64,000 nucleotides of DNA from CAWEHU01 sp963808965 (lineage in GTDB: Bacteria; Pseudomonadota; Alphaproteobacteria; Acetobacterales; Acetobacteraceae): positions 1 to 64,000 of the forward strand of contig CAWEHU010000012.1 of assembly GCA_963808965.1 (NCBI GenBank), written 5' to 3'. How positions within the stretch are numbered: the stretch's first letter is position 1; each line of letters begins with the position of its first letter. Shown piece by piece: positions 16,037-25,511 of this stretch. A program made the translations under genes and the position numbers. The notes under the pieces were generated by a model. The model searched no databases. It was not told the origin of the DNA and worked only from the letters and a program-made list of their open reading frames with translations.

Positions 16037-18382
16037 TTACTCAACCACCTCTTGCTCCTTGTCCGGCGCGCCCTCCTCGTCATCCGGCTTCGGCAGCGCG
16101 GGAGGTGCCGCTTCGATCATCTCGAAATCGAGCTTGCCTTCCTTCAACGTGACCTTGACCGAGCCGCCCTTGACCAGCTTGCCAAACAGCAGCTCCTCGG
16201 CCAGCGCCTTCTTGATGTGCTCCTGGATAACGCGCGCGAGCGGACGAGCGCCGTAAAGCCGGTCGTAGCCGCGCTCGGCGAGCCACTCCTTGGCGGCTGA
16301 GGAAAGCTCTATGGTCACGTTGCGATCCGCGAGCTGCGCCTCCAGCTGCATCACGAACTTCTCGACCACCCGGCCCACGATCTCCGGAGTGAGACCCGAG
16401 AACGCGACCACCGCATCGAGCCGGTTGCGGAATTCGGGGGTGAACAGGCGCTTGATCGCGTCCGTGTCTTCGCCCTCACGGGTATCGCGGGCGAAGCCGA
16501 TCGTCTCCTTCGCCAAATCCGAGGCGCCCGCATTCGTTGTCATGATGAGGATCACGTTGCGGAAATCGACCGTCTTGCCGTTGTGATCGGTCAGCTTCCC
16601 ATGATCCATGACCTGCAGGAGGATGTTGAACAGGTCCGGATGCGCCTTCTCGATCTCGTCGAGCAGGAGTACCGCATGCGGGTGCTGGTCGATCGCATCG
16701 GTCAGCAGCCCGCCCTGGTCAAAGCCGACATAGCCGGGCGGGGCACCGATCAGCCGGGAAACACTGTGCCGCTCCATGTACTCGGACATGTCGAAGCGGA
16801 TCAGCTCGATGCCCAAAGTCGCGGCGAGCTGGCGCGCCACCTCGGTTTTGCCCACGCCCGTCGGACCGCTGAACAGGTAGTTGCCGATCGGCTTCTCCGG
16901 GTCGCGCAAACCGGCGCGGGACAGCTTGATCGCCGCAGATAGCGCGTCGATCGCGCGATCCTGGCCGAACACCATCGCCTTGAGGTCGCGCTCGAGATTC
17001 CTGAGCGTCTCCTTGTCGTCGGCCGAGACCGATTTGGGCGGAATGCGGGCGATCTTGGCTACGATCTCCTCGACGTCACGCAAGGTCACGGTCTTGCGGC
17101 GCTTGTGCTCAGGAAGCAGCATCCTGCTCGCGCCCACCTCGTCGATCACGTCGATCGCCTTGTCGGGCAGCTTGCGGTCATTGATGTACTTCGCCGCGAG
17201 CTCGACAGAGGCCCGGATCGCCTCGTCCGTATAGCGGACCTTATGATGCTTCTCGTAGTTCGCCTTGAGCCCGCGCAGAATCTTCACCGCGTCTTCGATC
17301 GAGGGCTCATTCACGTCGATCTTCTGGAAGCGGCGGACCAACGCCCGGTCCTTCTCGAAGTAATTCCGGAACTCCTTGTAGGTCGTGCTGCCGATGCACC
17401 GTAGCGTGCCGGAAGCGAGAGCAGGTTTGAGCAGGTTGGAAGCGTCCATGGCACCGCCGCTGGTCGCGCCCGCGCCGATGACCGTATGGATCTCGTCGAT
17501 GAACAGCACCGCGCCGGGCTGGTTCTCCAGCTCCGAGACGACCGCTTTCAGCCGCTCCTCGAAGTCGCCCCGGTAACGGGTGCCGGCCAGGAGCGCGCCC
17601 ATGTCGAGGGCGAAAATGGTCGATTTGGCCAGAACTTCCGGTACGTCACCCTCGACAATTCGCTTCGCCAGTCCTTCCGCGATCGCCGTCTTGCCGACCC
17701 CGGGATCGCCCACATAGAGCGGGTTGTTCTTGGTCCGGCGGCAGAGGATCTGGATGGTGCGCTCGATTTCCAACTCACGCCCGATCAGCGGGTCGATCTT
17801 TCCGGCACTCGCCTTCTTGTTCAGGTTGACACAGTAGTTCGAGAGCGCGTCCTGGCTCCGGCGGCTCGGCTTCTCGTCCCGCTCCTGCTCATGACCCCCT
17901 TCCGGGTGCTGGGCGGAGCCCTGTACGGGACGCTGCTGGGAGCGGCCGGGCGCCTTGGCGATGCCGTGGCTGATGAAGTTCACCGCGTCCAGCCGCGTCA
18001 TGTCCTGGAGCTGCAGGAAGTAAACAGCATGGCTCTCGCGCTCGCTGAACAGAGCGACCAGCACATTCGCCCCAGTCACCTCGTCGCGGCCGGAGGACTG
18101 GACGTGGATCGCGGCGCGCTGCACCACGCGCTGGAACCCCGCGGTGGGCTTCGGATCGCCCGGGCGGTCGGTCGCCAGGCCCGAGAGGTCCTTGTCCAGA
18201 AACTCGCCGAGATCGGAGCGCAGCTTGTCGAGATCGACCCCGCAAGCGCGGAGGACCGTCGCGGCGTCGTTGTCGTCGGCGAGCCCGAGCAGGAGATGCT
18301 CGAGAGTCGCGTATTCGTGGCGGCGTTCGCTCGCGAGCGAGAGAGCGCGATGCAGCGTCTGTTCCAGATTACGAGAGAGCAT
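16037..18382 (-). CDS. clpA: ClpA, ATPase subunit of the ClpAP protease
   Basis: A 781-residue double-AAA+ unfoldase that feeds substrates to ClpP. The Clp-N repeat domain spans about residues 1-145 (LEHLLLGLADDNDAATVL). AAA-1 has Walker A GDPGVGKTAIAEGL at about 225-238 and Walker B AVLFIDEIHTVIGAGA. AAA-2 has FSGPTGVGKTEVARQLA and AVLLLDEIEKAHPD, then the LGAPPGYVG-like pore segment and the D2 small domain. The C-terminus ends in an acidic stretch (DDEEGAPDKEQEVVE). ClpP is not in the window. clpS lies 141 bp upstream on the same strand, the usual order. The frame is intact. Confidence -1.
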   Translation of the reverse strand: MLSRNLEQTLHRALSLASERRHEYATLEHLLLGLADDNDAATVLRACGVDLDKLRSDLGEFLDKDLSGLATDRPGDPKPTAGFQRVVQRAAIHVQSSGRDEVTGANVLVALFSERESHAVYFLQLQDMTRLDAVNFISHGIAKAPGRSQQRPVQGSAQHPEGGHEQERDEKPSRRSQDALSNYCVNLNKKASAGKIDPLIGRELEIERTIQILCRRTKNNPLYVGDPGVGKTAIAEGLAKRIVEGDVPEVLAKSTIFALDMGALLAGTRYRGDFEERLKAVVSELENQPGAVLFIDEIHTVIGAGATSGGAMDASNLLKPALASGTLRCIGSTTYKEFRNYFEKDRALVRRFQKIDVNEPSIEDAVKILRGLKANYEKHHKVRYTDEAIRASVELAAKYINDRKLPDKAIDVIDEVGASRMLLPEHKRRKTVTLRDVEEIVAKIARIPPKSVSADDKETLRNLERDLKAMVFGQDRAIDALSAAIKLSRAGLRDPEKPIGNYLFSGPTGVGKTEVARQLAATLGIELIRFDMSEYMERHSVSRLIGAPPGYVGFDQGGLLTDAIDQHPHAVLLLDEIEKAHPDLFNILLQVMDHGKLTDHNGKTVDFRNVILIMTTNAGASDLAKETIGFARDTREGEDTDAIKRLFTPEFRNRLDAVVAFSGLTPEIVGRVVEKFVMQLEAQLADRNVTIELSSAAKEWLAERGYDRLYGARPLARVIQEHIKKALAEELLFGKLVKGGSVKVTLKEGKLDFEMIEAAPPALPKPDDEEGAPDKEQEVVE

Positions 18383-18523
18383 GGGCGGCGCTCCTAAGGC
18401 ACATGTGCCGGAGATCGGGACGAGAAGCCGCTCTCGGCCGCTCGAAGCGCCCCGGATAGGCGGGTAAACCGGTAACCAAAAGACGAACGTTCCAAGCGAA
18501 GCTGCCTTCCACCCTGCTCGAAA

Positions 18524-18853
18524 TCATTCTTTCTCGATTGTGCATTGCAAGGGATGCTGATTTTGCCGGGCGAGGTCCATGACCTGCGTCACTTTGGTCT
18601 CGGCGACTTCATAGGTATATACGCCGCAAACGCCGACGCCGCGCCGATGCACGTGAAGCATGATGCGGGTGGCCTCCTCGCGGGATTTCTGGAAAAAACG
18701 TTCCAAAACGTGGACCACGAACTCCATCGGCGTGTAGTCGTCGTTCAGCATCAAAACCTTGTACATGGCCGGCTTGCGGGTCTTCGGGCGCGCCTTGACC
18801 ACGACGCCTGTGTTCGGTGCCTCGTTGCCGCCGCGCTTGTCGTTCTCGCTCAT
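18524..18853 (-). CDS. clpS: ClpS, adaptor of ClpAP for N-end rule substrates
   Basis: A 109-residue adaptor that binds the ClpA N-domain and delivers proteins with destabilising N-terminal residues. The conserved core is KVLMLNDDYTPMEFVVHVLE, with the Asn-Asp-Asp that contacts the N-degron, and IMLHVHRRGVGVCGVYTYE, with the His of the pocket, followed by EVAETKVTQVMDLAR. The disordered N-terminal 25 residues (SENDKRGGNEAPNTG) are the usual flexible extension that enters ClpA. Length is typical for alphaproteobacteria. Confidence -1.
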   Translation of the reverse strand: MSENDKRGGNEAPNTGVVVKARPKTRKPAMYKVLMLNDDYTPMEFVVHVLERFFQKSREEATRIMLHVHRRGVGVCGVYTYEVAETKVTQVMDLARQNQHPLQCTIEKE

Positions 18854-19004
18854 CTTCGTCTACCTGGGCAGCCTGACCATCATCACCGCGCCAATCGTCC
18901 GTAAAGCCCGAACCATATCGGATGCGGCGGCGCTGATAAAAGAGCATAGACGCTAAAGATACGTATCCCGGGCGGGCAGGATGCGCGGGCCGGGCCCCGT
19001 CTCA

Positions 19005-19040
19005 CGCAAAAAGGCCCGGGTAAGTGACCCGGGCCTTTGC
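19005..19040 (-). terminator. Factor-independent terminator of the phasin gene
   Basis: A 12-bp perfect stem, AAAGGCCCGGGT at 19010-19021 and ACCCGGGCCTTT at 19027-19038, encloses a 5-base loop. On the minus strand it is followed by TTTTTGCG. It is about 65 bp beyond the phasin stop, as expected for a strongly expressed single gene. Confidence -1.
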
Positions 19041-19105
19041 TGAAGTCGGGGCTGCCCGCGGGGGGAGGAGGCAGGCGGACAGCCCCGTCGCGACGACGTC
19101 GGCCG

Positions 19106-19636
19106 TTAGACAGCCGGCTTCGCGAACTTCTCGACCGCGAGCGTCACGCGAGCGGTCAGCGGAGCGAGCGCCCGCTCGGCAAGCTTCACCGAGGCGTCGG
19201 CCAGGCGGCCGCTGTCGGAGATCGCCTTCTCCACGGAGGAGCGAGCCAGGTTGGCCTGGAGGTCGATCGCCTCCTTCACGGAGCGCACGTTGGTCAGGGC
19301 GCGGAGGGTGGAAAGGTTCTGCTCAACCGAGGTCTGGGCCGAGGTCGCCACCTGCTTGCCGATGTTCTGAACGCCTTCCGCCCAAATCTGGCCGGACTTG
19401 ACGAACGCCTCGACGTTACCCTGGCTGAACTGCACCAGCTCTTCCGCTGTCTTCATGACCTGCTCCAAACCTTCCTTGACTTTCGCCTGCGTCTTCTCGA
19501 ACCCGGCAGTTGCCTGGGCCATGCCGTCCTTCAGAGTGGTGACCGTCTGATCGACGTTCCGGTTCGCCGACGCCACAGCCGCGTTGCTCGCCCCGGTTAC
19601 CGCTTCCGTAGTCTTGCTCTTTACGTTCGTGTCCAT
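19106..19636 (-). CDS. Phasin family protein
   Basis: A 176-residue amphipathic, mostly helical protein of the phasin_2 family that coats polyhydroxyalkanoate granules. Typical features are the Ala/Lys/Glu-rich heptad-like helices (GFEKTQAKVKEGLEQVMKTA), the segment ELVQFSQGNVEAFVKSGQIW and SAQTSVEQNLSTLRAL. There is no signal peptide, no Cys and little Pro, as usual. AAAGGAG lies 7 bases before the ATG at 19636. A PhaR-type palindrome lies 90-100 bp upstream and a strong terminator follows, so this is a well-expressed single-gene unit. It links to the broken phaC at the window start: the organism stores, or once stored, PHA. Confidence -1.
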   Translation of the reverse strand: MDTNVKSKTTEAVTGASNAAVASANRNVDQTVTTLKDGMAQATAGFEKTQAKVKEGLEQVMKTAEELVQFSQGNVEAFVKSGQIWAEGVQNIGKQVATSAQTSVEQNLSTLRALTNVRSVKEAIDLQANLARSSVEKAISDSGRLADASVKLAERALAPLTARVTLAVEKFAKPAV

Positions 19637-19725
19637 TTTTCTACTCCTTTACCGGACGGCCGGTCTGTCAGCCCAAGAAACCCAGAATGCGGCCTGCCGT
19701 CCTTGCCGCCGGTCCCCTCTTTTTG

Positions 19726-19736
19726 CTGCGCTGCAG
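19726..19736. promoter_or_regulatory. Putative PhaR operator upstream of the phasin gene
   Basis: CTGCGCTGCAG matches the CTGC-N3-GCAG palindrome described for the PHA-responsive repressor PhaR in Paracoccus and Rhodobacter. It lies 90 bp upstream of the phasin start, within the 308-bp gap shared with the carboxypeptidase gene. PhaR leaves the operator when PHA is present, so phasin would be made only when granules form. A second TGC-rich palindrome-like site, TGCACTGCA, is at 19787-19795. Confidence -1.
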
Positions 19737-19944
19737 CACGAGGCGGAACATAAGGACTGACCGGGCGCGGAGCAAGCAGATTTTTGTGCACTGCAACACC
19801 CAATTCGGCCTTCCCTCCGCACCGACCCTTGCGAAGGATCGGTGCATAACCCGTTAAGATTTTTAAGCTTTCTGCACCAAATTGGCTGGACAGGATCGGC
19901 GTTGCACTTCTAAGGTCCAGCTCTGCACGGGTGGAAGGACAGCG

Positions 19945-21192
19945 ATGCGTGTAACTCGGATCCTTGGTCGCACCGTCTTTTCAGCTGTCCTCTCCACCCT
20001 CGCGGGGGTGGCCCTACTCTGCGCCTCCGCTGCCTCGGCGCGGGCTCAGGTCGGCTCGGAGCGCTACAGCTCCATCGTGATCGATGCGGGAACGGGATCC
20101 GTCCTCTCCGCCGTGAACGCGGACGAGCCCCGCTATCCGGCGAGCCTGACCAAGCTGATGACACTCTATATGACGTTCGAGGCCCTACGGGACCGCCGGG
20201 TGTCCCTCAACGACACGGTTCCCGTATCGGCTCACGCGGCTTCGATGTCGCCCTCCAAGCTCGGACTGGTCCCAGGAACCCGGCTGAGCGTGGAGGAAGC
20301 GATCCTCGGCCTCGTGACCAAGTCCGCCAACGACGCCGCCGCGGCATTGGCGGAGATGCTGGGTGGCGACGAGGACCGGTTCGGCCAGATGATGACGCTG
20401 CGAGCCCGCGCCCTCGGCATGTCCCACTCGGTCTTCCGTAACGCCTCCGGTCTCCCCGACCCGGACCAGATCACGACAGCGCGGGATTTGGCCGTCCTCG
20501 GCCGTCATCTCGTCAACGATTTCCCAGGCTATTACGGGTATTTCAGCGCGCCGAGTTTCGTGTTCCACGGGCGCGTCATCCTCAATCACGACCGCATGCT
20601 GCAGACCTACCCGGGCGCGGACGGGATGAAAACGGGCTGGATCGAGGCGTCCGGCCACAACCTCGTCACCTCGGCCGTGCACAGCGGGATCCGCCTCATC
20701 GGGGTCGTGCTGGGGGCAGGGTCGAATGGCGAACGGGATTTGCACATGGCCGCCCTGCTCGACCAGGCGTTTGATCGGATGGACGTTCCGTCAGAAGGCC
20801 GCCGGAGCATTCAGGTCGCCAGCAGGATGCCGGCTTTCATACCGACGGCGCAGGCGGCTTCGTTGAACTTCCCGGCCCGCAGCGTCCCACGAGTCGCCGA
20901 GGTGCTGCAGCCCCGGATGCGCCCGAGCCCGCAAGCATCGCGATGGGGCGTTCAGGTCGGAACCTTCGCGACCGACAAGACCGCGCGGGAGGCTGCACAT
21001 GCCGCCCGGCGATTTACCGATGGCGGAGAGGTTCGGGTCGAGTCGATCTCTATCCACGGCCGGTCGGCCTGGCGGGCGCAGGTCGGCGGCCTGAACGCTG
21101 CCGAGGCGCAAGGCGCCTGTGCCGCACTGGCCCGCAAAAAGACCGCGTGTTTCGTGCTCCGCCCCGAATCGGGCCAGCTCGCGAGCCGCTAG
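19945..21192 (+). CDS. Serine D-Ala-D-Ala carboxypeptidase (S11) with SPOR domain
   Basis: A 415-residue periplasmic enzyme that trims the terminal D-Ala from peptidoglycan stem peptides. The signal peptide occupies about residues 1-34 (VFSAVLSTLAGVALLC then ASARA). The three penicillin-binding motifs are present: SLTK (in RYPASLTKLM), SAN (KSANDAAAAL) and KTG (GADGMKTGWIEA). After a Pro-rich linker a C-terminal SPOR domain (about 335-408, SRWGVQVGTFATDKTA and SAWRAQVGGLNAAEA) should bind denuded glycan at the septum. DacF/DacC-like proteins with SPOR domains are frequent in alphaproteobacteria. ATG 19945 follows GGAAGGA. It is divergent from the phasin gene. Confidence -1.
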   Translation: MRVTRILGRTVFSAVLSTLAGVALLCASAASARAQVGSERYSSIVIDAGTGSVLSAVNADEPRYPASLTKLMTLYMTFEALRDRRVSLNDTVPVSAHAASMSPSKLGLVPGTRLSVEEAILGLVTKSANDAAAALAEMLGGDEDRFGQMMTLRARALGMSHSVFRNASGLPDPDQITTARDLAVLGRHLVNDFPGYYGYFSAPSFVFHGRVILNHDRMLQTYPGADGMKTGWIEASGHNLVTSAVHSGIRLIGVVLGAGSNGERDLHMAALLDQAFDRMDVPSEGRRSIQVASRMPAFIPTAQAASLNFPARSVPRVAEVLQPRMRPSPQASRWGVQVGTFATDKTAREAAHAARRFTDGGEVRVESISIHGRSAWRAQVGGLNAAEAQGACAALARKKTACFVLRPESGQLASR

Positions 21193-21372
21193 GACACGGC
21201 TCCAATCCAGTCTTGACCACGACGTCAGAGCCGCACGCCACCTTTGCATCTCCCACGCTTGCGAACCGCCGCTCTGTTGCGCATGTTCGCGCAGCCTGGG
21301 AGTGCAGCCAGCGTGCAGAGGACGAGCGGGGCAAGAAGCCGGCCCTCGCGACGAGCCGGACGGAGCGAGGAC

Positions 21373-22179
21373 ATGGACGGCGGCGCCGAGGCCCGACGCA
21401 TTACGATCTATCCGCCCGAGGATTTTGCCGGAATGCGTGCCGCTGGCCGCCTCGCCGCCGAGACCCTGGACATGATCACGGCGGAGGTCCGCCCTGGGGT
21501 GTCGACCGGGGCGCTCGATCTGCTGTGTCATGACTTCATCCTCGCCCACGGCGCCGTTCCCGCGCCGCTGAATTACCGCGGCTATCCGAAGTCGATTTGC
21601 ACATCGATCAATCACGTGGTCTGTCACGGCATCCCCGGCGAGCGCCGGCTCGAGGATGGCGACATATTGAACATCGACGTCACCGTGATCTTGGATGGCT
21701 GGCACGGCGACAGTTCCCGCATGTACGTGGCCGGCACACCTTCGACCCGCGCTCGCAACCTCATCGACGTCACCCACGAGGCGATGATGCGCGGGGTCGA
21801 GACGGTCCGGCCTGGCGCCACGCTCGGAGATATCGGCCACGCGATCCAGTCCTACGTCGAGAGCCGCCGCTTCAGCGTGGTGCGCGACTTCTGCGGCCAC
21901 GGTATCGGCCGGCGTTTCCACGAGCCGCCGAACATTCTGCATTTCGGTCGGGCGGGGGAGGGACCGACGCTCCGTCCCGGCATGTTCTTCACCATCGAGC
22001 CGATGGTGAACGCCGGCCGGCCGGAGGTGAAGGTGCTGGACGACGGTTGGACAGCGGTGACACGAGACCGCAGTTTGTCCGCCCAGTTCGAGCACATGGT
22101 GGGGGTGACCAAGGAGGGCTGCGAGGTCTTCACCTTTTCTCCCGCGGGCTATTCGAGGCCGCCCTACTCCTTATCTTGA
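21373..22179 (+). CDS. map: Methionine aminopeptidase, type I
   Basis: A 268-residue dinuclear metallopeptidase that removes the N-terminal Met from new proteins. The metal ligands are visible: the first Asp in DGDILNIDVTVILDGWHGD (two Asp), then His in FCGHGIGRRFHEPPN, Glu in MFFTIEPMVNAG and the final Glu in SAQFEHMVGVT. INHVVCHGIP carries the conserved active-site His. ATG 21373 is preceded by GAGCGAGG and gives the usual short N-terminus. The frame extends upstream to 21244 without a better start. Next to it on the plus strand is the carboxypeptidase, 180 bp away, with no clear regulatory site between. Confidence -1.
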   Translation: MDGGAEARRITIYPPEDFAGMRAAGRLAAETLDMITAEVRPGVSTGALDLLCHDFILAHGAVPAPLNYRGYPKSICTSINHVVCHGIPGERRLEDGDILNIDVTVILDGWHGDSSRMYVAGTPSTRARNLIDVTHEAMMRGVETVRPGATLGDIGHAIQSYVESRRFSVVRDFCGHGIGRRFHEPPNILHFGRAGEGPTLRPGMFFTIEPMVNAGRPEVKVLDDGWTAVTRDRSLSAQFEHMVGVTKEGCEVFTFSPAGYSRPPYSLS

Positions 22180-22231
22180 TCCCGCCCGCTTCGGGCAGGC
22201 TGCCGCACCAGGCATCACACGAACAATACGA

Positions 22232-23398
22232 TCACGCTGGAACGCCGGAAGCCCCAAGTGCTCGCTTCGCCACCGCGACGAAATACGCCGCTGCCGCCGG
22301 AAGAATTGCGTCGTTGAAGTCATAGCCGGGATTGTGCAGGGCGTTCTGCGGTGTGGCTGCGCCGTTGCCGATCCAGACGAAAGCGCCGGGCTTCTCCTGC
22401 AGATACCAGCCGAAATCTTCGCCAGTCATCGCGGGCGGCAGATCGCGGCGCACCGGTAGTCCGGCATTTGCCGCGGCTTGCGCAGCAAGGCCCGCTTCGG
22501 CCGCATGGTTTGCGGTCACAGTTACGCCGGGCCGGATCTCCACTTCAGCACGCATCCCGAATGTCTGGGCGACGCCCTCGGCCACGCGACGAATACCCTG
22601 CTCGACGACCTCGCGCACTTCGTTCCGCAGCGTGCGCATAGTGCCTGTGATCACCGACCGTTCCGGGATCTGATTTGGCGCGAATCCGGCTTCCATCGTG
22701 CAAATGGATACAACCGCACTGTCGAGCGGATCGACATTGCGCGAAACGACGGATTGCAGCGCGACGACCAGGTGAGCCGCGGCCAGCATAGGATCACGGG
22801 CCAAGTGCGGCAGCCCGGCATGGCCTGCATGGCCGTTGAGCGTGATGGTGATCCGCGCGCCCGCCGCCATCACCGGTCCTTCATGCACCATGACCGTGCC
22901 GGCTTCGATCCCCGGCCAGTTGTGGAAGCCAAAAATCCGCTCCATCGGGAATCGCTCGAACAATCCGTCCGCGATCATGGATCGCGCGCCCCCGGCGCCC
23001 TCCTCCGCGGGCTGGAACACGAGCTGCACCGTCCCGCTCCAGGACGGATCGGATGCAAGCAGCGCCGCGGCGCCTAACAGTGCGGTCGTATGCCCGTCAT
23101 GGCCGCAGGCGTGCATCACGCCGGTGCGGGTGGACGCGTATGGGAGCCCGGTCATCTCCACAAAGGGGAGGGCGTCCATGTCCGCCCGCAACCCGACGCT
23201 GCCGCCACTTCCCGCACGGCTGAGCGTCGCCACAACTCCGTAACCGCCGACCCCCGTCACGAACGGCAATCCAAGCTCGGTGAGCTTGGCGGCGACGAAG
23301 GCCGAAGTCTCCTTCTCCTGAAGGGAAAGCTCTGGGTGAGCGTGCAAATGCCGCCGCCATGCCGTGAGCGTCTGGACGAGATTCGGCTCGATCAGCAC
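22232..23398 (-). CDS. M20D-family amidohydrolase (hippurate/IAA-amino-acid hydrolase-like)
   Basis: A 388-residue zinc-type peptidase/amidase that cleaves N-acyl amino acids. Motifs are the N-terminal RRHLHAHPELSLQEKETSAF, the metal segment VMHACGHDGHTTALLGAA (Cys and His ligands), VFQPAEEGAGGARSMI with the catalytic Glu pair, and HNPGYDFNDAILP at the C-terminus. The inserted dimerisation domain lies around residues 185-295 (TLNGHAGHAGLPHLARDP). The start is GTG at 23398, 49 bp after the sensor kinase stop on the same strand. It could be read from the stress-response operon, but nothing ties its function to it. Confidence -1.
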   Translation of the reverse strand: MLIEPNLVQTLTAWRRHLHAHPELSLQEKETSAFVAAKLTELGLPFVTGVGGYGVVATLSRAGSGGSVGLRADMDALPFVEMTGLPYASTRTGVMHACGHDGHTTALLGAAALLASDPSWSGTVQLVFQPAEEGAGGARSMIADGLFERFPMERIFGFHNWPGIEAGTVMVHEGPVMAAGARITITLNGHAGHAGLPHLARDPMLAAAHLVVALQSVVSRNVDPLDSAVVSICTMEAGFAPNQIPERSVITGTMRTLRNEVREVVEQGIRRVAEGVAQTFGMRAEVEIRPGVTVTANHAAEAGLAAQAAANAGLPVRRDLPPAMTGEDFGWYLQEKPGAFVWIGNGAATPQNALHNPGYDFNDAILPAAAAYFVAVAKRALGASGVPA

Positions 23399-23447
23399 CA
23401 GCTAAGCCGCCAACCTTCCGGCTTAACCATGCGAAACACGATAAAAT

Positions 23448-25221
23448 TCATTTCGACGCGGCAGCTTCCTCGTGGATCGGGTCCTCGCTCGCGCGAGCGG
23501 GCCTACGCAGCGGAATATCAGCCTTGTAGCAGGTCCCCCTCCCTTCCTCCAGGGTGAGCGACGCGCCTAGCTGGCGGGCGAAGCCCTGAATGAGCTGCAT
23601 GCCAATTCCGTCCCGAATCCCTGTCTCCGTCTCGGGTCGGCCCGACCGAATACCCACTCCGTTATCCTCGATGACCAGATGCGCCGCATTCGAATCGGCC
23701 GCGAGTCGCACGGAGACCTTGCCACGGCTGCCACCCGGAAAGGCGTATTTTACTGCATTGCTGACCGCCTCCGTCACGATCAGCGCCAGCGGAACAGCCT
23801 GATCGCTCGACATCTGCAGCTCGGACGCGTCGATCTCAAGGTCGATGCGTTCGCCTTCCGTCTCGCCCATCGCCTGGAACAGCTGCCCACAGAGCTCGGT
23901 GAGGAAGCTCTGCATGTTTATGGTGTGCAGCTCGCCCTCGCGGTACAGGTGGCGATGCAGCGTCGCCAGAGCCCGGATGCGGTCACGCGCGGCCTGGAAC
24001 TCGGCTTTGGCTTCGGGCAGCCGGATGCGGCTTGCTTGCAAATTCAGCATGCTCGCGACGATCTGCAGATTGTTCTTCACCCGGTGATGGATCTCTTGCA
24101 TCAGGAGATCCTGGTTCGCTACGGCGCTGCGCAGTTGTCCCTCTCGCTCGGCGAGAGCCCCGGTCGCCTGGGCGAAGGCGTTGGACAGTTCCGCGACCTC
24201 GCCCGGCACCCCGGCGAGACTACCGGGAGCAAATGGGCCTCCTCCCCGCCATCGCCGCACCGCATGAGTCAGACGCTTCAGCGGCTGCACGACGGCGAGG
24301 TGTACGCCGATCGCGACGGCAACCATGCCAGCCAACAGCAGGAGCGCGAGTTCAATGAAACGCGAGAGCAGAACGGCGCGTCCGTGCGCGATTTCCGCAC
24401 TCGCGTCATAGCCCGCCAGCAGCTCCAATCCGTCCGGAAGCTGAGCGACCGCGTACGCGTATTTCCGACCTCCGCGCAAGTCCGCCTCACTCACCCCTGC
24501 CGAGCCTTCGAGCAGAGCGGCCAGAGTGGCAGGAGGCGGCAATGCGTCCTCCGGGGATGAGCCGACCGGCATCAGCTTGCCCCCTGGAACCCCGAGCCAT
24601 AAAGCGACCGGACCGAGTCCGTTCTCCTTTGCCGATGACTGGCTGGCGAACCAGTCCATGTTCAAACTCGTCGCCACCGCGCCCAGGAACTGCGAATTTT
24701 CCATGATCGGATAGGCGACGACCAGCACTTGTCCGACCCCTGCTGTCGCGCTGCGGACCGGCCCGATTGCCAGAATGTGCTCGGTCCGGACCCTCTGAAA
24801 CCACGCTTCCGAAGCGTACCGATCCCGACGATGCGTCCCCCGCGAATGGAACGGCGCTGCATCTGATGCCGCCATCGGCCCCGAGCACGATCAGGTTGGC
24901 ATAATGCTCGCGATTGAGTGCGAGGATGTCGGCCAGAAACCCGTCGCACAGGTCCGTCCGATCGGTGCGGGCGGCGCTGGCCTGCGATACGGCCGCCAGC
25001 ATCTGCCGCACGCCTTCCAGCGCGGCTTCGTGCCGGGCGCTCGCCGTTTCGCGGGCCAGAACCACGGTCTGCATGGCTCGCGCAATCGTCATTTCGTAGT
25101 TTTGCCAGGCGACGAGAGCCGCCATCGCGACGAGGGGAATGGCGGCAATAGCAAGCAGCGCCATCAGCCTTGCTCGGACTGAGCCGAGCAGATCCAACCT
25201 GCGCGTGCCGGCCCTCGTCAT
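23448..25221 (-). CDS. Membrane sensor histidine kinase (HisKA_2), frameshifted
   Basis: About 590 residues after bridging one extra base near 24825. The first helix (ARLMALLAIAAIPLVAMAAL, about 18-37) is followed by a dCache-like extracytoplasmic domain, a second helix (IELALLLLAGMVAVAIGVHL), a HAMP segment and the HisKA_2 dimerisation motif QEIHHRVKNNLQIVASMLNL, with the phosphoacceptor His. The HATPase part has EAVSNAVKYAFPGGSRG and EDNGVGIRSGR. Kinases of this type phosphorylate PhyR in the alphaproteobacterial general stress response. It lies 22 bp after nepR on the same strand, within the stress locus, which supports a role as the PhyR-activating (or removing) kinase. Confidence -1.
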
Positions 25222-25243
25222 GACCTCGGCGCGCGCGGAGTCC

Positions 25244-25441
25244 TCATTTTTTGCGGTCCTCGCGGTCTTCTTCGATCAGCCGGAGCAGCTCCTCGGGAAC
25301 AGGCTCTTGGGCCACGTCGTCGAACAGTTGGTGCAGGCCTCGCTGCAACCAAAGATCGAACGCGAACTCGGCCTTCCGCTCTTTCGGCGGCCTGGCCGGG
25401 ACCGGTTTATCCTTCCGCTGCGCCATCGCGAGGTGTTTCAT
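25244..25441 (-). CDS. nepR: NepR-family anti-sigma factor
   Basis: A small protein of about 65 residues that binds and silences the EcfG sigma factor until phosphorylated PhyR titrates it away. The diagnostic core is FDLWLQRGLHQLFDDVAQEP followed by VPEELLRLIEE, forming the two helices that grip the sigma factor; the Lys/Arg-rich N-terminus is disordered. Three in-frame starts exist (25483, 25441, 25426) and none has a strong ribosome site. 25441 gives a length close to the family norm. It is placed between the sigma gene at 25512-26084 and the kinase gene. Confidence -1.
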   Translation of the reverse strand: MKHLAMAQRKDKPVPARPPKERKAEFAFDLWLQRGLHQLFDDVAQEPVPEELLRLIEEDREDRKK

Positions 25442-25511
25442 TCCGGCGGAACCTGCATCGCGGCGGGCCAATGATTGGCCCACCGCAGAGCTGTTAGGGT
25501 GGCCGGCGTGT

